Assembly: GCA_029959615.1 (NCBI GenBank)
Contig: JASCOD010000007.1
Coordinates: forward strand, 62,001 to 126,000
Reading direction: 5' to 3'
Length of the DNA stretch: 64,000 bases
From: Flavobacteriaceae bacterium PS02338
GTDB taxonomy: Bacteria > Bacteroidota > Bacteroidia > Sphingobacteriales > Sphingobacteriaceae
Of the stretch, positions 27,030-36,277 are shown one piece after another (within the stretch, counting starts at the first letter, position 1; the number at the start of each line of letters is the position of its first letter). The position numbers and the translations under genes are program-made. The notes beneath the pieces were generated by a model that saw nothing but the letters and a program-made list of their open reading frames with translations, did not search any database and had not been told where the DNA came from.

Positions 27030-28787
27030 ATGAAAAAAATCTATATAATAGCTATTTCCTGCGCTTCATTCTTGTTTGGATGCAAGGATTACTATGATGT
27101 AAAAAACGACCCTATTACTTACGGGCAATCGTATCTGGATATAGACCTTTATACAGATAAACCCCTGTACAGTCCTGGAGAAAATGTAAAATTTACCATC
27201 AAAAGTGTTCCGGCTGGTGCAAAGGTGCGTTACTCTTTTTTAGGAAATGTAATAAAAGAAGACAACCTAACCGCCAGCACCTGGACATGGCAGGCACCTT
27301 CAGAAGATTTTAGAGGCTACATGGTAGAAGTATATACCGTAACCAATGGTGTAGAAAAGACGGTATCAAACATCGGTGTAGATGTCTCTTCCAACTGGTC
27401 AAAATTTCCGAGGTATGGATTTTTATCAAATTACGATAAATTAAGCGATATACACATCGGCAAAAATATCGATCTGCTAAACCGTTACCATATCAATGGG
27501 CTACAGTTTTACGATTGGTTGTATGATCATCATCGCCCTTTGGCCGGAACCGTTGCCAATCCTGTCTTATCATGGCCCGATATTTTTGGACGCTATAACT
27601 ACTATTCTACCGTAAAAGGATATGTAGATGCCGCCAAAGCAAAAAAGATGAAAACTATGTTCTATAACCTTTGCTATGGTGCGTTAAATAGCGCTCCTGC
27701 CGATGGTGTAAAAGAAGAATGGTATATTTTTAACGACCAAAATCATACTGAAAAAGATTTTCACCCACTTTCGGGACGTAGCAGCATTTACCTCACAAAT
27801 GCCGGAAACCCAGAATGGCAACAATATCTTATTGGTCGCAACAATGATGTTTATAGCGTTTTCGGTTTCGACGGTTTCCACATAGACCAACTTGGCTACC
27901 GTGGCAACAGGTATGATTACAATGGTAATCTGATCGATTTTCCAGCAACTTACCAATCGTTTATTAATGCTATGAAACTTGCCCGCCCAGAAAAAAACCT
28001 GTTGTTTAATGCCGTAGCCGGATATGGACAAGACAAAATTGCCCCGGCACAGGTAGATTTTCTTTATGCAGAAATATGGGGCGCACGTAGTGGAGATAAT
28101 GAAAATATGTCGTATGCTGATTTGATTTCTGAAATGAACGATAACCTTTCTAAAACCAACTACCAGAAGAATATCGTGTTGGCGGCATACATGAACTACG
28201 ATGTGCAAAGCAGTGGTTTTGTGAACAAGCCGGGTATTTTATTGGCCGATGCTGCCATTTTTGCATGGGGCGGTGCGCATCTGGAATTGGGAGAACACTA
28301 CCTAATCAGCGAATATTTCCCTAAAAACAACCTGCAAATGCGGGCAGATTTAGGTAAAGCCCTTATCAACTACTACGATTTTGCCGTAGCCTATCAAAAC
28401 CTACTCCGTGATGGAGGTACTTTCCAGACACCTAACGTCTCTTTCGTCAATAGCCCAATTGTTGCCGAAAATTGGCCCGCCGCTAAAGGTAAGGTGGCTA
28501 CCATAGGCAAAAAAGTAAACGGTAAAGACATTGTGCACCTTATCAATTTTGCCGATGCAACTACTATGGTATGGAGAGATAACAAAGGTACACAGGCAGA
28601 ACCGAAATTAATAAGCAGTCCTATTGTTGATATCCAGGTTACCGGCACACCTTCTAAAGTATGGTTTGCCTCTCCGGACATTGATGGAGGCGTGGCAAAA
28701 ATGTTAGCCTTTACCCAAACAGGCAATAAAATTACCGTTACCCTTCCCTCTTTAAAATATTGGGACATGGTTGTTATCGAATATTAA
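27030..28787 (+). CDS. GH66 dextranase-like lipoprotein
   Basis: A 585-residue protein with a lipobox-like LFGC at residue about 18, a beta-sandwich N-terminal domain (about 25-120) and a TIM barrel. Two motifs match the catalytic residues of glycoside hydrolase family 66: Asp286 in GFDGFHIDQLGYRG (nucleophile) and Glu348 in FLYAEIWG (acid/base). GH66 enzymes are endo-dextranases or cyclo-isomaltooligosaccharide transglycosylases acting on alpha-1,6-glucan. There is no CBM35 insertion, which favours a dextranase (inference). Lipidation predicts a surface or periplasmic location. It is the gene that best defines the substrate of the locus. Confidence 0.88.
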   Translation: MKKIYIIAISCASFLFGCKDYYDVKNDPITYGQSYLDIDLYTDKPLYSPGENVKFTIKSVPAGAKVRYSFLGNVIKEDNLTASTWTWQAPSEDFRGYMVEVYTVTNGVEKTVSNIGVDVSSNWSKFPRYGFLSNYDKLSDIHIGKNIDLLNRYHINGLQFYDWLYDHHRPLAGTVANPVLSWPDIFGRYNYYSTVKGYVDAAKAKKMKTMFYNLCYGALNSAPADGVKEEWYIFNDQNHTEKDFHPLSGRSSIYLTNAGNPEWQQYLIGRNNDVYSVFGFDGFHIDQLGYRGNRYDYNGNLIDFPATYQSFINAMKLARPEKNLLFNAVAGYGQDKIAPAQVDFLYAEIWGARSGDNENMSYADLISEMNDNLSKTNYQKNIVLAAYMNYDVQSSGFVNKPGILLADAAIFAWGGAHLELGEHYLISEYFPKNNLQMRADLGKALINYYDFAVAYQNLLRDGGTFQTPNVSFVNSPIVAENWPAAKGKVATIGKKVNGKDIVHLINFADATTMVWRDNKGTQAEPKLISSPIVDIQVTGTPSKVWFASPDIDGGVAKMLAFTQTGNKITVTLPSLKYWDMVVIEY

Positions 28788-28788
28788 C

Positions 28789-31281
28789 ATGGCGAAGAAA
28801 AGGCTGTTTATAGTAATCATTTGGATGCTGTTGTTGCCAGTAACAACAATGGCGTCCGAAGTTACATCGTATACCAAAAACGCAAATCAGGTAGTGTTTA
28901 ACTGCAAAGACGGTTCTAAGCTATCTGTGTTGCTAAACAGCAGTTCGGTAGTAAAAATCTGGTTTGATCCATCGGGGAAACTACAGCGTAAAAACCAATC
29001 TTTCGCCGTAGTTAGCGATGAACTGGAAAAAATTTCGGAGGTGCAGGTAAACGAGGAACCCACAGCCTACGAAATATTTACGTCCAAATTGCGTATACGT
29101 CTCAATAAAAACCCAATGCAACTGCAAATCTTCGATAAATGGCAGAAACTTTTATTCAGTGATTACAAAGATTTGGGACATACAAGCCTTGGCACCACCG
29201 GTAAAAATGCACAAAAAATGCTACGTGCCGACGAACATTTTTTTGGCCTTGGCGAAAAAACAGGCACCCTAAATAGACGTGGCAATACCTACAAAATGTG
29301 GAACAGCGATAAGCCTTGCTACAGTACCACCGAAGATCCTTTGTACAAAAGCATTCCATTTTTTATGAGCAGTTATAAGTATGGGATATTTTTGGATAAC
29401 ACCTATAAAACAAATTTTGATTTCGGCTCAAAATCAAACGAATACTATTCTTTTAATGCGCCAGATGGAGAATTCATCTACTATTTTATCCATGGGAAAG
29501 ACTATAAAGAGATTTTACAGCAATACATCACCCTCACCGGAAAACCAATTATGCCGCCTAAATGGGCATTTGGTTTTGCGCAATCCAGAGGAATGTACAC
29601 CAAGGAAGACCAAGCATTAAACATTGCCGAAGAATTTAGACGAAGAAAAATACCATGCGATATCATCTACCAAGATATTGGATGGACACAACACCTGCAA
29701 GATTTTGAATGGAGAAAAGGGAACTATAAAGACCCGAAAACCATGTTGCAAACACTAAGCAGTCAGGGTTTTAAAATGATTGTTTCGCAAGACCCCGTTA
29801 TTTCTAAAGTCAATAAAGCACAATGGAACGAGGTCAATCAATTGGGCTATTTGGTAAAAGACCAACGTACTGGCAACGCCTATAATATGCCTTGGCCTTG
29901 GGGCGGCGACTGCGGTGTAGTAGATTTTACCTTGCCAGCAGTGGCTGATTGGTGGGGCAACTACCAACAAAAGCCATTAAACGATGGCGTAAGAGGATTT
30001 TGGACGGATATGGGCGAACCTGCATGGAGCAACGAAGAAGATATGGACCGCCTTAATATGCAACATTACTTGGGTACGCACAGCGAAATACATAATGTTT
30101 ACGGCCATACTTGGGATAAAGTAGTAAAAGAACAGTTCGAAAAACATAACCCCAATAAACGTGTATTTCAGATGACCCGTGCTGCTTACGCCGGTCTACA
30201 ACGCTACACTTTTGGGTGGACAGGCGATAGCGGAAACGGCAGCGATGTACTGAACGGTTGGGCACAAATGGCCAATCAGGTGGCCGTGGGCATTTCAGCA
30301 GGTTTGGGTGGTATTCCTTTTTGGACTACCGACATCTCTGGCTATTGTGGCGATATTACAGATTATCCCGCTATGGCAGAACTTTACACAAGGTGGATGC
30401 AGTTTGGCGTTTTTAATCCGCTAAGCAGGGCGCACCACGAGGGTAACAATGCCGTAGAACCTTGGATGTTTGGCGAAATTGCCGAAAAGAATGCTAAAGC
30501 GGCCATCGAGCTTAAATATCAACTATTTCCGTACTTATACACCTATGCCCGCAAAGCCCATGACACTGGCCTTCCTATAACCAGAGGCTTGTTTATGGAA
30601 TATCCGGATGATGAAAACACAGCGAAAATAAATGACCAGTTTTTATTTGGCGAAGAGCTTTTAATAGCACCGGTATTAAAAAAAGGGGAACGTGTTAAAA
30701 AAGTGTATTTGCCAGAAGGCGAATGGATAGATTTTAACAACAAACAGACCACTTACCTTGGCGGACAAATCATTGCCTACCAAGCACCTTTAACAACCAT
30801 CCCAATTTTTGTTAAAAAAGGCTCCATTGTTCCTCAAATACCGGTAATGCAACACCTGGAAGAAAGGAGCGATTATCCGCTTTTCGTACATGTTTTTCCA
30901 AACTATGAAGACGAGAGCGCCAGCTTTGAACTGTACGAAGACGATGGTAACAATCAGGATTATCTGAAAAACATCTATTCTAAAACACAATTCAAATGTA
31001 CCACCACTAACCTGGGCTGGCAAAGCACCATTACCTCAACCGACAAGGGTTTTCGTCAATCAGAAAAGAGGAACATCATCTTAAAATATCATTTAGATAA
31101 AAAGCCTAAGAGCATTGCTGTTGATGGTAAAGCCATTAAGGATATCAAACCAGAAGTATTGGAAAAAAATATAGAAACCGTCCAAAAGACCGCACAATGG
31201 TCGTGGGACGAAGTATTAAAAGAATGCTGGGTAAAAATTGACGATGATAGAACAAGTAAAGCCATAACTATTAACAAATAA
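28789..31281 (+). CDS. GH31 alpha-glucosidase (conventional D-M-x-E type)
   Basis: An 830-residue protein from the ATG at 28789, one base after the GH66 stop; an ATG at 28771 inside GH66 is less likely. A signal peptide ends near TTMAS. The GH31 barrel carries the nucleophile Asp407 in GFWTDMGEP and the acid/base Asp480 in GWTGDSGNGSD. A C-terminal DUF5110-like beta domain has YEDDGNNQDYLKN near residue 724. GH31 enzymes release glucose from the non-reducing end of alpha-glucans. With GH66 it probably trims isomaltooligosaccharides in the periplasm. It resembles the GH66-GH31 pairing of the Bacteroides thetaiotaomicron dextran locus. Confidence 0.93.
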   Translation: MAKKRLFIVIIWMLLLPVTTMASEVTSYTKNANQVVFNCKDGSKLSVLLNSSSVVKIWFDPSGKLQRKNQSFAVVSDELEKISEVQVNEEPTAYEIFTSKLRIRLNKNPMQLQIFDKWQKLLFSDYKDLGHTSLGTTGKNAQKMLRADEHFFGLGEKTGTLNRRGNTYKMWNSDKPCYSTTEDPLYKSIPFFMSSYKYGIFLDNTYKTNFDFGSKSNEYYSFNAPDGEFIYYFIHGKDYKEILQQYITLTGKPIMPPKWAFGFAQSRGMYTKEDQALNIAEEFRRRKIPCDIIYQDIGWTQHLQDFEWRKGNYKDPKTMLQTLSSQGFKMIVSQDPVISKVNKAQWNEVNQLGYLVKDQRTGNAYNMPWPWGGDCGVVDFTLPAVADWWGNYQQKPLNDGVRGFWTDMGEPAWSNEEDMDRLNMQHYLGTHSEIHNVYGHTWDKVVKEQFEKHNPNKRVFQMTRAAYAGLQRYTFGWTGDSGNGSDVLNGWAQMANQVAVGISAGLGGIPFWTTDISGYCGDITDYPAMAELYTRWMQFGVFNPLSRAHHEGNNAVEPWMFGEIAEKNAKAAIELKYQLFPYLYTYARKAHDTGLPITRGLFMEYPDDENTAKINDQFLFGEELLIAPVLKKGERVKKVYLPEGEWIDFNNKQTTYLGGQIIAYQAPLTTIPIFVKKGSIVPQIPVMQHLEERSDYPLFVHVFPNYEDESASFELYEDDGNNQDYLKNIYSKTQFKCTTTNLGWQSTITSTDKGFRQSEKRNIILKYHLDKKPKSIAVDGKAIKDIKPEVLEKNIETVQKTAQWSWDEVLKECWVKIDDDRTSKAITINK

Positions 31282-31320
31282 ACTGGGTTGCTAACAATTA
31301 GCCTAGTACGCTTTTAAAGC

Positions 31321-33621
31321 ATGAAAAAGATACTCTTTATACTACTACTTTTAACAATAAAAATACAGTACGCCGCCTCAGCTACTGAAAACAACCCTGT
31401 TGCCGATCCGGCAGCTATAGTTCTCTCGGGGAATATGCGTTTTACGGTTTTAACACCAGAAATACTTAGGATAGAATGGAGCAGCAAGCAAAATTTCGAA
31501 GACCGGGCCTCATTTACGTTTTTGAACCGCAAACTTCCGGTACCAGTATTTAAGACCGAAAGGAAGGATGGATTTCTTTATGTCAGAACCAACAAATTAA
31601 CACTTCAATACCGTATTGGTTCTTTTCCGGAGGCATCTAATCCACAGAATTTAAAAATTACCTTTCAAATGAACGGACAGGTACAAACATGGTTTCCGGG
31701 AAAAAAAGACAGTTTGAATTTGAAAGGAACTACACGTACACTAGACGGCTCTGATGGAGATAATAAACGTTCTGAGATGGAAGAGGGAATAATTTCTCGC
31801 TCAGGCTGGGCATTAATAGACGAAACAAAGCAAAGGGGAGACGGAAGCATTAGCCTAATGTTAGAAAAGGATGACGAAATAGACTGGGTTGCGCAAAGAA
31901 AAGATAAAGAGGCAATAGATTGGTATTTCTTTGGATATGGCACCGATTATAAAACAGCACTAAAAGATTTTACAACCATTGCAGGTAAAATTCCTATGCC
32001 TCCCATGTATGCTTTTGGGTACTGGTATTCTAAATACGAGCAATATAACGAGCAGGATTTTAAAGATTTGGTAAATGTAATGCAGGAAAAACAAGTACCA
32101 ATTGATGTGATGGTAGTTGATATGGATTGGCACTACTCGGGAAACAAAACCGATAACAACCGTGGAGGTTGGACAGGCTGGACATGGAACAAAAGGTTAT
32201 TTCCCGACCCCCCGGGATTTTTAAAATGGCTACACGATCATAATTTAAAAACAACCTTAAACCTGCATCCGGCAGATGGTGTAGCACCTGATGAAACTAA
32301 TTTTGCTGCCTTGGCAAGCGAACTTGGCTTGCCTAAAGACACAACAGTAGCATTGAATATTGAAAATAAATCCTTCTATCAATCATTTTTCAAAAATATC
32401 CTTCGCCCGCATGAAAACATTGGGGTTGATTTTTGGTGGCTTGACTGGCAGCAATGGCCACTTGCCCGCAACGAAGAAAAACTAGGGAATACCTTCTGGC
32501 TAAATCATGTTTTCTACAATGATATGAAATTGCAAAAGCGTGGAAGGCCAATGATTTTCCATCGTTGGGGGGGCTTAGGCAACCATCGTTATCAAATAGG
32601 ATTTTCTGGAGACTCCCATGCTAATTTTTCCACACTGGCCTTTCAGCCCTATTTTACGGCTACCGCATCAAACGTAGGTTATGGATACTGGAGCCATGAT
32701 ATTGGAGGACACTACCAGGATGGAGATAACAACCCCGAACTATTTTTACGCTGGATACAATACGGAGTGTTTTCTCCCGTATTGCGTACACATAGTACAA
32801 ACAACCCGAAAATAGAGCGCCGTATGTGGAAATATCCTAATTTTTCTTTAATGAAGGAAGCTCTTGAATTGCGCTACTCCATGGTGCCATATATCTACAC
32901 CCAGGCCCGATTAGCGTATGATACCGGAATTTCCTTATGCCGCCCGCTATATTATGAATTTGCGGACGTAAACGAAGCATACACTTACGAAAATGAATAC
33001 ATGTTTGGCAACGATATATTAGTTGCTCCAATTACAGAGGCATCTGATGAAAATGGAATAAATAAAAAAACAATTTGGCTGCCAAAGGGCAAATGGTACG
33101 AAGTTAACTCGGGTACAATGCTCGAAGGAAACCAAACTTATGCACGTACGTTCAAACAAAACGATATTCCACATTACTATCGCGAAGGAGCTATCATTCC
33201 TCACTTTCCAAAAGTTTTGCACCTCAAAAACAGACCAGATAAACTGCTACTTAAAATTACGCCGGGCAAATCTGGGCAGTTAATGTATTATGGGGATGAA
33301 AATGACAATGATAACTATCAAACTGGAGCTTATACTTTTACCCGTATTATACAAGAAGTAAGCAAAGGAAACGGTACTTATACCATACATCCCGTTAGTG
33401 GCAGCTTTGTAAATATGCCTACAGAGCGTGCTTATGATTTAGAACTGCTTTCTGTATCACTCCCTAAAAAAGTAACCGTAAACGGAAAAACATATCCACA
33501 AAGTGACAATGAGAACGTAGGTACATGGAAATATGACCATGTAACCAAAACCGCAAAGGTTTATATCCCCAAAACATCTTGTAAGCAAAAAACCGAAATA
33601 AACATCAGATTTTATAAATAA
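31321..33621 (+). CDS. GH31 enzyme of a second, divergent type
   Basis: A 766-residue protein with a signal peptide (cleavage near YAASA). It has a GH31 barrel, but the nucleophile motif is Asp375 in DFWWLDWQQWP instead of the D-M-x-E form, and the acid/base is Asp431 in GFSGDSHANFST. The WWLDWQ form belongs to a GH31 branch that includes Bacteroidota dextranase/transglucosidase-type and alpha-glucosidase enzymes, so its job probably differs from the neighbour at 28789. It starts 39 bases after that gene. The C-terminal region (about 600-766) is beta-rich. The exact specificity cannot be read from the sequence. Confidence 0.9.
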   Translation: MKKILFILLLLTIKIQYAASATENNPVADPAAIVLSGNMRFTVLTPEILRIEWSSKQNFEDRASFTFLNRKLPVPVFKTERKDGFLYVRTNKLTLQYRIGSFPEASNPQNLKITFQMNGQVQTWFPGKKDSLNLKGTTRTLDGSDGDNKRSEMEEGIISRSGWALIDETKQRGDGSISLMLEKDDEIDWVAQRKDKEAIDWYFFGYGTDYKTALKDFTTIAGKIPMPPMYAFGYWYSKYEQYNEQDFKDLVNVMQEKQVPIDVMVVDMDWHYSGNKTDNNRGGWTGWTWNKRLFPDPPGFLKWLHDHNLKTTLNLHPADGVAPDETNFAALASELGLPKDTTVALNIENKSFYQSFFKNILRPHENIGVDFWWLDWQQWPLARNEEKLGNTFWLNHVFYNDMKLQKRGRPMIFHRWGGLGNHRYQIGFSGDSHANFSTLAFQPYFTATASNVGYGYWSHDIGGHYQDGDNNPELFLRWIQYGVFSPVLRTHSTNNPKIERRMWKYPNFSLMKEALELRYSMVPYIYTQARLAYDTGISLCRPLYYEFADVNEAYTYENEYMFGNDILVAPITEASDENGINKKTIWLPKGKWYEVNSGTMLEGNQTYARTFKQNDIPHYYREGAIIPHFPKVLHLKNRPDKLLLKITPGKSGQLMYYGDENDNDNYQTGAYTFTRIIQEVSKGNGTYTIHPVSGSFVNMPTERAYDLELLSVSLPKKVTVNGKTYPQSDNENVGTWKYDHVTKTAKVYIPKTSCKQKTEINIRFYK

Positions 33622-33694
33622 AAAATAAATGAGGCCATGATAATGGTAAATCAGTTTTATCAATAGCCCAACTAATATGAAAACCACAATTAAT

Positions 33695-35911
33695 ATGAAA
33701 CCCTTTATCTTTAAAAAAGCACTTATCCTTGTCGTGTTGGTTCTTGAAATGGATGCGTTGCGTGCCCAAGAACTAAAATCGCCAGATGGGCAGTTAAAAA
33801 TGAATTTCCAACTCACGGCAAACGGAGAGCCCACCTATCAGCTATCATACAAGGGCAAGGAAGTGGTAAAACCCAGTAAAATGGGGCTGGAATTAAAAGG
33901 AAATACCACAAAAGTCGAGTTTGGGGCCGAAAACAATATCAAATCTGAAGTAAAGGACATTAAAAATTCCCTATTTGATAGATTTACCGTAACAAATACT
34001 GCCACAGCCACTTTTAATGAAACATGGACGCCTGTTTGGGGCGAGCGCAGCAAAATACAGAATCATTATAACGAGCTTTCTGTAAGCTTGCAGCAAAAGG
34101 AAACCAACCGCAAAATGGTTATTCGTTTCCGTTTATTTAATGATGGTATTGGTTTTAGGTATGAGTTCCCACAACAAAAAAACCTAATCTATTTCGTGAT
34201 TAAGGAAGAGCGTACCCAATTTGCCATGACCGGCGACCATACCGCTTTCTGGATACCTGGCGATTATGATACCCAAGAATATGATTTCACTACCTCAAAA
34301 CTATCGGAAATAAGGGGGCTGATGAAAGGAGCGATTACAGGTAACTCATCACAAACGTCTTTTTCGCCCACAGGTGTGCAAACATCATTAATGATGAAAA
34401 CCAAAGATGGGCTGTATATCAACATCCACGAAGCGGCATTGATAGACTATGCCTGTATGCATCTTAATCTTGATGATAAGAGTTTTGTTTTCGAATCGTG
34501 GCTAACGCCAGATGCCAATGGCAACAAAGGGAATATACAAGCTCCTGCCCAAACCCCTTGGCGTACCATTATGGTAAGTAACGATGCTAGACAAATTCTC
34601 TCATCGGCCCTTACCCTAAACCTTAACGAGCCTAACAAAATTGAAGATACCTCGTGGATTAAACCAGTAAAATACGTAGGGGTTTGGTGGGAAATGATTA
34701 CTGGAAAAAGCGAATGGTCTTACACTTACGATATACCAAGCGTACAATTAGGCATTACCGATTATACCAAATTAAAGCCACACAACCGTCATGGCGCTAC
34801 CAATGCCAACGTAAAACGATATATAGATTTTGCCGCTAAACATGGTTTCGATGCCGTATTGGTAGAAGGATGGAACCAAGGCTGGGAAGATTGGTTTGGC
34901 AACTCGAAAGATTATGTTTTCGATTTTGTAACGCCTTACCCAGATTTTGATGTAAAAGGGATACAGGACTATGCAAAAAGCAAAGGTGTTGAAATGATTA
35001 TGCACCATGAAACCTCTGGTTCTATCAGAAACTATGAACGCCATTTAGATACCGCTTATAAATTTATGAAAGAACATGGTTACAATGCGGTAAAAAGCGG
35101 CTACGTTGGCGATATGATTCCACGTGGCGAATACCATTACAGCCAATGGCTTAATAACCATTACCAATATGCCATTGAAAAAGCCGCTAAGTACAAAATT
35201 ATGGTGAATGCGCATGAGGCTGTGCGCCCCACAGGTGTTGCCCGTACCTATCCAAATTTGATAGGGAACGAATCGGCCAGAGGAACAGAATATCAGGCCT
35301 TTGGTGGCAGCAAGCCGAACCACGTAACCATTTTGCCTTTTACTAGGCTTATTGGTGGCCCTATGGACTACACTCCGGGTATTTTCGAGATGGATATTTC
35401 CAAGAATAATCCAAATAACAAATCGTGGGTTAACAGTACCTTGGCAAACCAATTGGCATTGTACGTTACGATGTATAGTCCTTTACAGATGGCCGCAGAT
35501 TTAATAGAGAATTACGAACGTTTTCCAGATGCATTTCAGTTTATTAAAGACGTTGCCGTAGATTGGGACGATAGTAAATATCTGGAAGCCGAGCCAGGAC
35601 AATACATTACCGTAGCACGTAAAGCAAAAAACACCAACAATTGGTTTATTGGAAATGTAGCAGGAGAAAATGGCCATACAGCCAATATTTCACTTAATTT
35701 TTTAGACCCTGGAAAAAAATACGTGGCAACCATATATGCAGATGCAAATAATGCCAACTATAAAACCAATCCGCAAGCATACACCATTAAAAAAGTAGTG
35801 GTAAGCAACAAATCTAAAATTGTACAAAAATCGGTTCCGGCAGGTGGTTTTGCGGTAAGCATTATAGAAGTAACGGAAAACAATCAAATTAAAGGATTGA
35901 AAAAATTATAA
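33695..35911 (+). CDS. GH97 glycoside hydrolase (inverting alpha-glucosidase type)
   Basis: A 738-residue protein (744 if the ATG at 33677 is used). It has a signal peptide ending in LRAQE, an N-terminal beta super-sandwich (about 30-290), a TIM barrel (about 300-640) and a C-terminal beta domain. The glutamates typical of the inverting SusB-like branch are present: LVEGWNQGWEDW, MHHETSG, NAHEAVRP and GNESARG. The retaining alpha-galactosidase branch has Asp instead at the key position. GH97 enzymes use a Ca2+ ion in the active site. It probably converts short alpha-gluco-oligosaccharides to glucose in the periplasm as the last enzyme of the locus. It lies about 70 bases after the second GH31 gene. 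Confidence 0.93.
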   Translation: MKPFIFKKALILVVLVLEMDALRAQELKSPDGQLKMNFQLTANGEPTYQLSYKGKEVVKPSKMGLELKGNTTKVEFGAENNIKSEVKDIKNSLFDRFTVTNTATATFNETWTPVWGERSKIQNHYNELSVSLQQKETNRKMVIRFRLFNDGIGFRYEFPQQKNLIYFVIKEERTQFAMTGDHTAFWIPGDYDTQEYDFTTSKLSEIRGLMKGAITGNSSQTSFSPTGVQTSLMMKTKDGLYINIHEAALIDYACMHLNLDDKSFVFESWLTPDANGNKGNIQAPAQTPWRTIMVSNDARQILSSALTLNLNEPNKIEDTSWIKPVKYVGVWWEMITGKSEWSYTYDIPSVQLGITDYTKLKPHNRHGATNANVKRYIDFAAKHGFDAVLVEGWNQGWEDWFGNSKDYVFDFVTPYPDFDVKGIQDYAKSKGVEMIMHHETSGSIRNYERHLDTAYKFMKEHGYNAVKSGYVGDMIPRGEYHYSQWLNNHYQYAIEKAAKYKIMVNAHEAVRPTGVARTYPNLIGNESARGTEYQAFGGSKPNHVTILPFTRLIGGPMDYTPGIFEMDISKNNPNNKSWVNSTLANQLALYVTMYSPLQMAADLIENYERFPDAFQFIKDVAVDWDDSKYLEAEPGQYITVARKAKNTNNWFIGNVAGENGHTANISLNFLDPGKKYVATIYADANNANYKTNPQAYTIKKVVVSNKSKIVQKSVPAGGFAVSIIEVTENNQIKGLKKL

Positions 35912-35952
35912 AAATTTAGGAACTGTTTAAAAATGACTATACAACCTTATTA

Positions 35953-36002
35953 TTGGCGATGACGCCAACAATAAATTCTGTTTACGTTGGTGTCATCGCC
36001 AA
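35953..36002. terminator. Large hairpin downstream of the GH97 gene
   Basis: Arms TTGGCGATGACGCCAAC (35953-35969) and GTTGGTGTCATCGCCAA (35986-36002) pair with one mismatch around a 16-base loop. An outer pair, GAACTGTTTA (35920-35929) and TAAACAGTTTC (36026-36036), nests around it. It lies 41 bases after the GH97 stop. It may end the main operon transcript, or it may be a small repeat element; the lack of a T-run leaves both possible. Confidence 0.5.
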
Positions 36003-36277
36003 CGTGTAATTATAAATATGAAATATAAACAGTTTCTTACAGAGGGTTTCTAAGAAAAGTGATTTGGATATCATAATGAAGGCTATAAGCAATTGCAAGC
36101 GAATTTGCCAACTATGTGAACATGATATAAATTCTTAGACACCCTTTATGAACATAAAAACAAGAAAGGAGGTTAGCATCGGTTAAAGATTTACAAAAAA
36201 CAACATTCCTGGTTGGCTATTGATATAACAAGCCAAAAATGCTAACTAAGCACTAACCATTCTATAAAAAACAAGTT

